Below, piece after piece: positions 1 to 6,441 of a stretch of DNA of 14,543 nucleotides. This DNA is from an uncultured Lachnospiraceae bacterium (GTDB lineage: Bacteria; Bacillota; Clostridia; Lachnospirales; Lachnospiraceae): positions 1 through 14,543 of the forward strand of contig CANQYH010000050.1 in NCBI GenBank assembly GCA_947628025.1, written 5' to 3'. The notes under the pieces are model-generated. The model searched no databases and was not told the DNA's origin. It saw only the letters and a program-made list of their open reading frames with translations. Every line of letters begins with the position of its first letter. Within the stretch, counting starts at the first letter, position 1. The position numbers and the translations under genes are program-made.

Positions 1-327
1 GGGATCGGCCAGGGAGCGGCGGCGGTGACGCAGATGTTCCTGGGGGCGGGCGTATTGATCCGAAACTGTTTGGGCGTGGCGGCGCTGGCGATCCTGCTGG
101 TGATGGCCGCCGTCCCTGTCCTGAAGCTGTGGTTTTTGGCGGTGCTTTATCAATGCCTGGAGGCGGTCATGGAGCCGGTCTGCGATAAACGGATCCTGAA
201 CTGCGTTTCCGCGGCGGCCAGGGGGCACAGGCTGCTGCTGCAGATCGTGGTCACGGCGGTCTTTTTGCTGGTTATCACGGTGGCCGTAGCGGGAGCCGGG
301 ACGAACGCGGCTTATTTTGCCGGATGA
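1..327 (+). CDS. spoIIIAE: Stage III sporulation protein AE, C-terminal part
   Basis: The frame is open from base 1 and stops at 325-327, so the 5' end lies outside the window. The visible ~108 residues are very hydrophobic, with two likely membrane spans (around VAALAILLVMAAVPVLKLW and LQIVVTAVFLLVITVAVAG). SpoIIIAE is a polytopic membrane protein of the SpoIIIA-SpoIIQ channel, made in the mother cell and placed in the outer forespore membrane. The fragment alone is weak evidence. The call rests mainly on spoIIIAF, AG and AH following in canonical order, with AF starting 17 bp downstream. An apparent GTG at 25 is internal and not the gene start. Confidence 0.85.
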   Translation, partial: GIGQGAAAVTQMFLGAGVLIRNCLGVAALAILLVMAAVPVLKLWFLAVLYQCLEAVMEPVCDKRILNCVSAAARGHRLLLQIVVTAVFLLVITVAVAGAGTNAAYFAG

Positions 328-344
328 AACGGGGGGAGTAAAGG

Positions 345-1145
345 GTGGCGGCGGTATACGGATGGGTGAAGAGCATCCTGTTCTTTCTTATATTAATGAG
401 CCTTTTGGAGACGCTTCTGCCGTCAAAGGCGTATGGGAAATACATCCGTTTTTTTGCCGGGATCGTACTGATCCTGATAGCGGTCCGTCCTCTTCTGGAC
501 GGTCTGCAGCTGGAGGAAGCGATCCGCGGGAGTTTTGAGCGTTTCCAGTTTCAGGCGGAAGCGCAGGAGCTGCGGCGGGAGATACTGGGGATCGAGGAAG
601 AACGCCTACAGAGAGTGATCGCGGATTACGAAGCGGAGGCGGCCCGGCAGGTGGAGGCGATGGCGCGGGAGGAGGGATTTGAACCGGCCGGCGTCCGTGT
701 CGTTATCGAGACGGACGAGGCAAGCGCGGCTTATGGGAACGTGGTGAGAGTCGAGATGACGGTAGCTCCCGGTCCGGAAATGGATCCTGACGGGGAAGCG
801 GCAGCAGGAAGCCGCGCTTTATCTCCGACAGGCCGTGCGCCGGACGAAAATAGCGGGGAACCAGGCGTTTCAGATGTTAAAGGAACGGGAGAATATGGAA
901 CGGATGTAACCTCTGATGCCGGCGAGACGGAAAGGGTACAGGTTATCGTGGAGATGGAGCCGGTGTCCGTGAAAGTCGAGCCGGTTGGCGGCGCGGAGCG
1001 GGCGAAGAGCGCAGGGAGCGGGGCGGGCGGGAATGCTTCCCCGCAGCCGTTGTATCCCGCGGCGCTGGCAGGACTGAGAAGAAAGGTGGCGAGCTATTAT
1101 GGGCTGGAATCCGAAAACGTGGAAATTCAACTGGAAGAGCGGTAA
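345..1145 (+). CDS. spoIIIAF: Stage III sporulation protein AF
   Basis: This 266-residue protein starts at GTG 345 behind a purine-rich GGGGGGAG (331-338). Two N-terminal membrane segments lie at about residues 10-25 and 33-50, the second containing KYIRFFAGIVLILIAVRPL, typical of SpoIIIAF. A charged coiled-coil-like stretch follows (about 60-110), then a soluble domain. SpoIIIAF is a mother-cell component of the SpoIIIA-SpoIIQ complex needed for late sigma-G activity in the forespore. At 266 residues it is longer than the roughly 206 of B. subtilis. The excess is a low-complexity Gly/Glu/Ala/Asp-rich insertion at about 140-185 plus a second Gly/Ala-rich stretch near 215-235. The end overlaps spoIIIAG by 47 bp in another frame, which suggests translational coupling. 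Confidence 0.9.
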   Translation: MAAVYGWVKSILFFLILMSLLETLLPSKAYGKYIRFFAGIVLILIAVRPLLDGLQLEEAIRGSFERFQFQAEAQELRREILGIEEERLQRVIADYEAEAARQVEAMAREEGFEPAGVRVVIETDEASAAYGNVVRVEMTVAPGPEMDPDGEAAAGSRALSPTGRAPDENSGEPGVSDVKGTGEYGTDVTSDAGETERVQVIVEMEPVSVKVEPVGGAERAKSAGSGAGGNASPQPLYPAALAGLRRKVASYYGLESENVEIQLEER

Positions 1146-1833
1146 GGAACGGTGGCTGGTGCTGCTGGCGGCGGGGCTGATCCTCCTGATCCTGACGTTT
1201 CCGGCGGAGCGGCGGGAAGTAGTGACGCAGGACCGGATGAGCGGGAATTTGTCCGGGGCGTCCGGAAGCGGTTCCGGCGGAGGTTCAGAACAGTCCGGAG
1301 AGCAGGTTGGAAATTGGTCCGGCGGGTCGCAGCAGGGGGATTTCGTGTCCGGAACCGGGACGTCGTCCGCGGGTACGGGCGGGGCGGACGGAGAAAGCGG
1401 CGGGCGCTCTCCGGCGGCGGATCCGGACTCTGCCCTTGCTTATGAACGGCAGCTGGAGGAACGTTTGGAGGAACTGCTGAGCCGGGTCGAGGGCGTGGGA
1501 AACGTAGAAGTGATGATCGTCCTCAAATCCTCGGAGGAAAGCGTCTGGCGCGTGGATAAGGACACTTCTTATTCCTCGACCCAGGAGAGCGACGCGGGCG
1601 GCGGCACCCGGCTGGTCCAGAGCCAGGAGATCTCCGAAAAAACGATCCTGACCGATCAGAACGGAAGTGAGGGGCCGCTTCTGGAAAAACGGCTCTATCC
1701 GGAAATCAGCGGCGTGGCGGTCATCGCTTCCGGCGGCGGCAGCCCGAAAGTGCAGGCGGAAATTTCCGCGGCCGTGGAAGCATTATTCGGGGTCCCCTCT
1801 CATAAAATAAAAGTACTAAAGCGGGTAGAATGA
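1099..1833 (+). CDS. spoIIIAG: Stage III sporulation protein AG
   Basis: This 244-residue protein has a short basic cytoplasmic N-terminus, one membrane span (about residues 19-34, WLVLLAAGLILLILTF), a long Gly/Ser-rich linker (about 50-112) and a C-terminal domain beginning near YERQLEERLEELLSRVEGVG. The C-terminal part, with GNVEVMIVLKSS and SGVAVIASGG, matches the ring-building fold of SpoIIIAG, related to secretion-system ring proteins. It forms the large ring of the mother-cell-side channel and works with SpoIIIAH and SpoIIQ. The ATG at 1099 lies inside the end of spoIIIAF. The next gene starts 17 bp after the stop. The linker is unusually rich in SG repeats but the frame stays open. Confidence 0.92.
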   Translation: MGWNPKTWKFNWKSGKERWLVLLAAGLILLILTFPAERREVVTQDRMSGNLSGASGSGSGGGSEQSGEQVGNWSGGSQQGDFVSGTGTSSAGTGGADGESGGRSPAADPDSALAYERQLEERLEELLSRVEGVGNVEVMIVLKSSEESVWRVDKDTSYSSTQESDAGGGTRLVQSQEISEKTILTDQNGSEGPLLEKRLYPEISGVAVIASGGGSPKVQAEISAAVEALFGVPSHKIKVLKRVE

Positions 1834-1849
1834 AAAAGGAGTGACGTGC

Positions 1850-2701
1850 ATGAAAGTCAAATGGAAAAAGGATTTGAAGAACGTCAATATGAAGAAGCTG
1901 TTCCGCCGCAACCAGATCATTGTCACGACGCTGGTGGTGATGATTGCGGCGGCCGGGTATCTGAACTACGCGGGGCGGGAAGCGCTGACCGATGAAAGCG
2001 GCGCTTACGAGGCGGGACTGTCGGACATTTCCCAGGAAGATCTTCTGGCGGAGAACCAGCGGGTGCTGGACGCGGCGGGGGAGTATGAGGAGATCTATAG
2101 TCTGGATCAGGACTATGATCAGATCGAGGAGGCGGAGTCGGTGGCGGACGACAGCCTCGTGTCCGCGCAGCCCCAGGGCGGCACAGTGGCGGATCAGATC
2201 GAGCAGATCGAGAGCGGGATGCAGCTGGCCCAGGGAGATCCCGTGCCGCTGGAGACGATCGCTGCCGACGCCGGAATGGAAGAGGGGGCGGCCGCGGGGA
2301 TCGAGAATCCGGGAGAGGCCATCCTGACCAGCGGGCTCAGCGTTTCGGATTACATAGCCAGCGTGCAGCTGAGCCGCGAGCAGGTTCGGGCCCGCAGCCG
2401 CGAGACATTGTTAAATATTATCAATAACACCAATATCGAGGAGGCAGCCAAGCAGGAGGCGATCCAGAACATGATCGAGCTGACGGAGATCGCCGAGAAA
2501 GAAAACGCGGCGGAGACGCTGCTGATGGCGAAAGGCTTCGCCGACCCGGTGGTCAGCATTTCCGCGGATAAGGTGGACGTAGTCATCAACGCGGCCTCGA
2601 TCACCGATCCGCAGAGGGCCCAGATCGAGGATATCGTGAAACGAAAAGCGGAAGTGAGCGCGGAAAGCATCATCATTACCCTGCTGAATCTGGCCGAATA
2701 G
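1850..2701 (+). CDS. spoIIIAH: Stage III sporulation protein AH
   Basis: This 283-residue protein is started at ATG 1850, which has AAGGAG (1836-1841) eight bases upstream. A GTG at 1841 in the same frame overlaps that Shine-Dalgarno site and is less likely. A basic N-terminus precedes one membrane span (about 23-40). A long acidic region (about 45-160, many Asp/Glu/Gln) follows, then the C-terminal YscJ/FliF-like domain (about 170-283, with SREQVRARSRETLLNIINN and a final SIIITLL). SpoIIIAH sits in the outer forespore membrane, and its extracellular domain binds forespore SpoIIQ in the intermembrane space. It is longer than the roughly 218-residue B. subtilis protein because of the acidic linker. 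It is the last gene of the spoIIIA operon here. No clear intrinsic terminator is visible before the next promoter. Confidence 0.93.
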   Translation: MKVKWKKDLKNVNMKKLFRRNQIIVTTLVVMIAAAGYLNYAGREALTDESGAYEAGLSDISQEDLLAENQRVLDAAGEYEEIYSLDQDYDQIEEAESVADDSLVSAQPQGGTVADQIEQIESGMQLAQGDPVPLETIAADAGMEEGAAAGIENPGEAILTSGLSVSDYIASVQLSREQVRARSRETLLNIINNTNIEEAAKQEAIQNMIELTEIAEKENAAETLLMAKGFADPVVSISADKVDVVINAASITDPQRAQIEDIVKRKAEVSAESIIITLLNLAE

Positions 2702-2721
2702 ACAAATGTGACCGATTTCTC

Positions 2722-2750
2722 TTTTCAAACAGGAGTATTTTTGCTATAAT
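2722..2750 (+). promoter_or_regulatory. Sigma-A-type promoter ahead of the asp23-nusB block
   Basis: A perfect -10 TATAAT (2745-2750) is preceded by an extended -10 TG (2742-2743), with TTTTCA (2722-2727, four of six matches to TTGACA) 17 bp upstream. It lies 34 bp before the Asp23 start and just after spoIIIAH. It would give the housekeeping genes a vegetative promoter independent of the sporulation operon. This is assigned by eye from the consensus. Confidence 0.7.
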
Positions 2751-2784
2751 AGGCTATCATAGGAATTATGAGGAGGTTATAGCC

Positions 2785-3171
2785 GTGACAGAGACTGAAA
2801 GCAGGAATACTCATAAAGTATACGAGAAAGATACGGCCGGGGAGGTCCAGATCGCCGACGAGGTGGTGGCGATCATCGCGGGTCTGGCGGCTACGGAGGT
2901 GGACGGCGTGGATTCCATGGCCGGCCATATTACCAACGAATGGGTCAGCCGCCTGGGGATGAAAAAATTGTCCAAGGGCGTCAAGGTAGAGGTGACCGAG
3001 GAGCATGTGTCGGTGTATCTTTCCCTGATCATGAAATACGGATATGAGATTCCGGAGGTTTCCGAGAAAGTACAGGAAAAAGTGAAGAGCGCCATAGAGA
3101 ATATGACGGGGCTGTCCGTGCTGGATGTGAACATCCGGATCGCCGGCGTCAATATGGAGGACGAACACTGA
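2785..3171 (+). CDS. asp23: Asp23/Gls24 family envelope stress response protein (YqhY-like)
   Basis: This 128-residue protein starts at GTG 2785, with AGGAGG (2771-2776) eight bases upstream. The Asp23 domain covers almost the whole protein. GEVQIADEVVAIIAGLAATEVDGV at about residues 19-42 is the family's opening segment, and the VKVEVTEEHVSVYLSLIMKYG and SVLDVNIRIAGV strands follow. Members lack known catalytic activity. In B. subtilis the positional counterpart yqhY lies between accBC and nusB and has been linked to control of acetyl-CoA carboxylase. accBC is absent next to it here. It has its own promoter and is separated from nusB by 83 bp holding a strong hairpin. Confidence 0.9.
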   Translation: MTETESRNTHKVYEKDTAGEVQIADEVVAIIAGLAATEVDGVDSMAGHITNEWVSRLGMKKLSKGVKVEVTEEHVSVYLSLIMKYGYEIPEVSEKVQEKVKSAIENMTGLSVLDVNIRIAGVNMEDEH

Positions 3172-3176
3172 CCGGT

Positions 3177-3209
3177 AGGGACGCGGTTTTCGGAGAGGAC
3201 CGCGTCCCT
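3177..3209 (+). terminator. Strong GC hairpin between asp23 and nusB (possible attenuator)
   Basis: AGGGACGCGGT (3177-3187) pairs perfectly with ACCGCGTCCCT (3199-3209), an 11-bp stem with an 11-base loop. No U-tract follows directly; a short CCTTTT comes only about 7 bases later. It is therefore a poor classical terminator. It could be a partial terminator, a processing site, or a 3' stabiliser of the asp23 message. No promoter is evident between it and nusB, so readthrough is probably needed to express the downstream genes. Confidence 0.45.
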
Positions 3210-3254
3210 GCTGCGCCTTTTGCGAAGTGTGTAAGGACCAGGGGAGGACAGAGG

Positions 3255-3713
3255 ATGACCAGGAGAGAGTTGCGCGAGCATTGCTTTAAGATGCTTTTCT
3301 GCGCAGATTTTTATCCGGCCGGAGAGACGGGACAGCAGTTTGTCCGTTATTTTGAGGCGCCGGAAGAGGATGAGACCGGAGACGATGGCAGCAGCGTGAC
3401 GCTTCATCAGGTGAAAGCGGACATGGAAGAAATGAATTATCTGGTAAAGAAAGCGGAGCTGATCCTGGCGAAGGTCCCGGAGCTGGACGCGAAGATCGAC
3501 AGCGTGGCCGAGGGATGGAAGACAAAGCGGATGGGCAAGGTGGACCTGACGATCCTGCGCCTGGCGCTGTACGAGATATTGTATGACAAGGAGATCCCGG
3601 AAAAGGTCGCGATCAACGAGGCCGTGGAGCTGGCGAAAAAATTCGGCCAGAACGAATCCCCCTCTTTTGTGAACGGGGTCCTGGCAAAGCTGGTCCGGGC
3701 GGAGACGGAGTGA
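3255..3713 (+). CDS. nusB: Transcription antitermination factor NusB
   Basis: This 152-residue all-helical protein opens with TRRELREHCFKMLF, the family's N-terminal helix. It ends with the conserved block LRLALYEILYDKEIPEKVAINEAVELAKKFG followed by FVNGVL. NusB binds boxA RNA together with NusE (ribosomal protein S10) to support antitermination on rRNA operons. A small acidic insertion (about residues 36-48, EAPEEDETGDDGS) accounts for the slightly large size. GGGGAGG (3241-3247) precedes the ATG. The stop is 4 bp before xseA, so the two are probably co-translated. folD, found between nusB and xseA in B. subtilis, is missing here. Confidence 0.95.
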   Translation: MTRRELREHCFKMLFCADFYPAGETGQQFVRYFEAPEEDETGDDGSSVTLHQVKADMEEMNYLVKKAELILAKVPELDAKIDSVAEGWKTKRMGKVDLTILRLALYEILYDKEIPEKVAINEAVELAKKFGQNESPSFVNGVLAKLVRAETE

Positions 3714-3717
3714 GGGC

Positions 3718-4938
3718 ATGGCGGAGGCAAATGTCTATTCGGTCGGACAGGTAAACAGATATATCAAAAACATGTTCAGCCAGGATTTTTTCCTGCGGCG
3801 GTTAAGCGTCCGGGGAGAGATATCCGGCTGTAAGTATCATACGGCCGGCCATATCTATTTTACGTTAAAGGACGAGACCGGCGTGCTGGAGGCGGTCATG
3901 TTCGCCGGCCAGAGGAAGAATCTGAAGTTCCAGCTCCAGACCGGCCAGCGGGTGGTGGTCAGCGGCTATATCGACGCCTACGAAAAGACCAGCCAGTACA
4001 AGCTGTACGCGATGGATGTCCGGCGGGACGGGACCGGCGATCTGTACGAGCGCTTTTTGAAGCTGCGCAATGAACTGGAGGACATGGGACTGTTCTCCAG
4101 CGAGTATAAGCAGCCGATCCCCAAATATGCCAGGACCGTGGGCGTAGTCACGGCGGATACCGGCGCGGCGATCCACGATATCGAGACGGTGGCGGCCCGC
4201 AGGAACCCTTATGTGCAGCTGATCCTTTACCCGGCGCTGGTGCAGGGCGAAAATGCGAAATACAGCATTGCGAAAGGGCTCCGGACCCTGGACGCCATGG
4301 GCCTGGATGTGATCATCGTCGGACGGGGCGGCGGCTCGATCGAGGAGCTGTGGGCTTTTAATGAGGAAATGGTCGCGCAGGCGATCTTTGACTGCCGGAC
4401 GCCGGTGATCTCGGCCGTGGGTCATGAGACGGACGTGACGATCGCCGATTATGTGGCCGATATGCGCGCTCCGACCCCGTCGGCCGCGGCGGAGCTGGCG
4501 GTATTCGATTACAATCAGTTTGCGGACCGTGTGGATGTGATCCGGCAGGCCCTGGTCCGCGGCATGGAGCGCAGCCTGGAACGGAAAAAATACCGGGTCG
4601 AGCAGGCAAGGTTGCGTCTGGAGATGCACCACCCGGAACGCCGCCTGAACGACAGTCGCCTGCGGCTGGCGGACATGGAGGAGCAGATGCGGCGGATCCT
4701 GGAACGCCGGCTGACGGACCGAAAGCACCGGCTGGCGCTTCTGAGCGGACGTCTGGACGGACGGTCGCCGCTTAAAAGGCTGAGCGGCGGGTTCGGGTAT
4801 GTGACGGACGCGGCGGGCCATGCGGTGGATACCGTGCGGCAGATCGAGATAGGGCAGACGCTGGACATCCGTTTCGCCGACGGGCGGGTGCGGACGCAGG
4901 TGACAGAGACGGAGGAACTGACGGCGGACGGGCAGTGA
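3718..4938 (+). CDS. xseA: Exodeoxyribonuclease VII large subunit
   Basis: This 406-residue catalytic subunit of exonuclease VII degrades single-stranded DNA to short oligonucleotides. An N-terminal OB-fold (about residues 5-105, with VRGEISGCKYHTAGHIYFTLKD) binds ssDNA. The catalytic domain follows with VGRGGGSIEELW (Gly202-Ser207 in GRGGGS) and AVGHETDVTIADYVADMRAPTPSAAA (His236, Asp239). A long Arg-rich coiled coil (about 265-350) is where small subunits attach, and the SPLKRLSGGFGYV tail is conserved. It is somewhat shorter than the roughly 450 residues of B. subtilis and E. coli. The start is 4 bp after nusB. Unusually, the stop (4936-4938) is not followed closely by xseB but by a 325-bp repeat-bearing gap. 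The frame after the TGA stays open to 5388. Confidence 0.95.
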   Translation: MAEANVYSVGQVNRYIKNMFSQDFFLRRLSVRGEISGCKYHTAGHIYFTLKDETGVLEAVMFAGQRKNLKFQLQTGQRVVVSGYIDAYEKTSQYKLYAMDVRRDGTGDLYERFLKLRNELEDMGLFSSEYKQPIPKYARTVGVVTADTGAAIHDIETVAARRNPYVQLILYPALVQGENAKYSIAKGLRTLDAMGLDVIIVGRGGGSIEELWAFNEEMVAQAIFDCRTPVISAVGHETDVTIADYVADMRAPTPSAAAELAVFDYNQFADRVDVIRQALVRGMERSLERKKYRVEQARLRLEMHHPERRLNDSRLRLADMEEQMRRILERRLTDRKHRLALLSGRLDGRSPLKRLSGGFGYVTDAAGHAVDTVRQIEIGQTLDIRFADGRVRTQVTETEELTADGQ

Positions 4939-4950
4939 GACCGGGGCGCG

Positions 4951-5130
4951 GATCAGGAGTTCATCGGGATGGTCCGGGCGACCGGCTCAGGCATGGACCG
5001 GGAGTTTATCGGGACGGCCCGGGCGATCGGCTCAGACATGGATCAGGAGTTTATCGGGATGGTCCGGGCGACCGGCTCAGGCATGGACCGGGAGTTTATT
5101 GGGACAGCATGTGGGTCTGGCTCTGACCCG
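4951..5130 (+). repeat. 45-bp tandem repeat (minisatellite), four copies arranged A-B-A-B'
   Basis: Copies run 4951-4995, 4996-5040, 5041-5085 and a decayed 5086-5130. Copies 1 and 3 differ at one base and copies 1 and 2 at seven. Copies 2 and 4 differ at one base over their first 20 and then diverge. The array is thus best seen as a 90-bp unit duplicated once. Since 45 is a multiple of three, all copies keep the same frame. In the xseA frame the unit reads DQEFIGMVRATGSGM or DREFIGTARAIGSDM; in the frame of GTG 4935 it reads as repeated GVYRDGPGDRLRHG. Copies 1-3 each contain a CCGG-GCGA-CCGG hairpin (4974-4985, 5019-5030 with one G.U pair, 5064-5075) closed by a GNRA tetraloop. I know of no family matching this element. 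Confidence 0.9.
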
Positions 5131-5263
5131 GGGCGGGGGTTTGGTTCGTCGGATTTTTCCGGCGAATGTCGGAGCGGCCGGCCGGGAAACGGACAGGAGC
5201 GTGAGCCGGACAGATACCGGAGAGACGGCCCGTACCGGTACAGGAAGCGGCAGAGGAGAGGTT
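5131..5263 (+). other. Remainder of the xseA-xseB gap, no recognised gene
   Basis: After the repeat array, GC-rich sequence leads to xseB. It contains a perfect 10-bp palindrome GTACCGGTAC (5232-5241) and the xseB ribosome-binding site (5252-5261). Two frames are open through it: the in-frame continuation from xseA, and an upstream extension of xseB to GTG/ATG-like codons near 5099. Neither translation resembles a known domain; both are Arg/Gly-rich. No promoter or terminator is convincing. Confidence 0.5.
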
Positions 5264-5539
5264 ATGGCGGAAGACAGAGAATTGCAGACAGAAGAAAAAA
5301 CGCTGCAGGAGGAGAGCGGAGCCACGCAGGCGGAAGAAAAAGAACTCAGCATCGAGGAAGCCCTGGCGGAACTGGAGGGCATCATTGAGAAGATGGAGGA
5401 CCGCGAAAGCACGCTGGAGCAGACGTTCGCGTATTATGAAAAAGGGATGAAGCTGGTAAAAGGCTGTACGGAAAAGATTGGCCGCGTGGAGAAAAAGATC
5501 ATTAAGCTGGCAGAGGAAGGACAGAGTTATGGAGTTTGA
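5264..5539 (+). CDS. xseB: Exodeoxyribonuclease VII small subunit
   Basis: This 91-residue protein starts at ATG 5264 behind AGAGGAGAGG (5252-5261). The conserved helical hairpin is SIEEALAELEGIIEKMED ... LEQTFAYYEKGMKLV ... CTEKIGRVEKKI (about residues 29-80). Several small subunits coat the coiled coil of XseA to make active exonuclease VII. A Glu/Gln-rich N-terminal extension of about 27 residues precedes the core, which is longer than usual. The reading frame continues open upstream to 5099, but that segment is Arg/Gly-rich, lacks homology I recognise, and has no better ribosome-binding site. The 3' end overlaps ispA by 11 bp. Confidence 0.93.
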   Translation: MAEDRELQTEEKTLQEESGATQAEEKELSIEEALAELEGIIEKMEDRESTLEQTFAYYEKGMKLVKGCTEKIGRVEKKIIKLAEEGQSYGV

Positions 5540-6416
5540 ATGGTGGCTTTCGGAGGCATCTGCCGAGACGGATGAGGTAGTCCGTGCGTATCTGCCGCCG
5601 GAAGAGGGATACCAGAAGACCGTGCTTTCCGCGATGAACTACAGCGTGAAAGCCGGAGGCAAGAGACTGCGCCCGCTGTTTCTGCGGGAGGTCTACCGGC
5701 TTTTCGGCGGTACAGGCCGGGAGGCGGAGCCGTTTATGGCCGCGATCGAGATGATACATACATTCTCTCTGGTCCATGACGACCTGCCCTGTATGGACAA
5801 CGACGAGTACCGCCGCGGCGTCTATACGACCTGGAAAGCCTACGGCTACGATATGGCGGTGCTGGCGGGAGACGCGCTGGCGATCTATGCGTTCGAGACC
5901 GCCGCGAAAGCGTTCGCCATGACGGACAAGCCGGAGCGGGTGGCCCGCTGCATCGGGCTCTTAGCGCAGAAAAGCGGTATTTACGGCATGATCGGCGGGC
6001 AGACCGCCGATGTGGAACTGACGGGGCAGCCGCTCGATGAAAAGCAGCTGGATTTCATATACCGGCTGAAGACCGGCGCTCTTTTGGAGGCTCCGATGAT
6101 GATCGGCGCGATCCTGGCGGGAGCGGATGAAGAGCAGGTACGCACCGTGGAGAGGATGGCCGCCTGCGTGGGACAGGCATTCCAGATCCGGGACGATATC
6201 CTGGATCTGACCAGCAGCCGGGAGGTATTGGGCAAACCGGTGCTGAGCGATGAAAAAAACCATAAAACGACCTATGTGAGCCTGTACGGCATGGAGCAGG
6301 CCGGAAAAGACGTGGAGAAGCTGTCGCGGGAAGCGATCGGGATTTTGGAGACGCTTCCGGGCAGTCATGAAATGCTGCGCGGGCTGATCCTTAAACTTGT
6401 GACCAGGGAAAAATAG
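5529..6416 (+). CDS. ispA: Polyprenyl (farnesyl/geranyl) diphosphate synthase
   Basis: This 295-residue trans-prenyltransferase condenses isopentenyl diphosphate with allylic diphosphates. GGKRLRP (about residues 44-50) binds diphosphate. The first Asp-rich motif is DDLPCMD (84-90) in HTFSLVHDDLPCMDND, and the second is DDILD (222-226) in FQIRDDILDL. The GQTAD and KT (RLKTGALLEA) motifs are present. The RRG after the first motif is followed by VYTTWK; from memory, many relatives have His where this Trp is. ATG 5529 has GAGGAAGG (5513-5520) upstream and overlaps the xseB end. Product chain length (C10, C15 or longer) cannot be read with certainty, though synteny favours farnesyl diphosphate. 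It works next to dxs, which supplies the MEP pathway. Confidence 0.93.
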   Translation: MEFEWWLSEASAETDEVVRAYLPPEEGYQKTVLSAMNYSVKAGGKRLRPLFLREVYRLFGGTGREAEPFMAAIEMIHTFSLVHDDLPCMDNDEYRRGVYTTWKAYGYDMAVLAGDALAIYAFETAAKAFAMTDKPERVARCIGLLAQKSGIYGMIGGQTADVELTGQPLDEKQLDFIYRLKTGALLEAPMMIGAILAGADEEQVRTVERMAACVGQAFQIRDDILDLTSSREVLGKPVLSDEKNHKTTYVSLYGMEQAGKDVEKLSREAIGILETLPGSHEMLRGLILKLVTREK

Positions 6417-6441
6417 CTGCGAAAAGGAACGATCATCAGAA

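Noticed and set aside
1841..1849. GTG 1841 as the spoIIIAH start
   Set aside because: It overlaps the Shine-Dalgarno of ATG 1850, which is ideally spaced.
3865..4821. 318-codon minus-strand frame opposite xseA
   Set aside because: The xseA motifs on the plus strand are complete; the antisense product is His/Arg/Gln-rich and shadow-like.
5099..5263. Upstream start for xseB giving 146 residues
   Set aside because: The added segment is Arg/Gly-rich without similarity to XseB, and ATG 5264 has a good ribosome-binding site.
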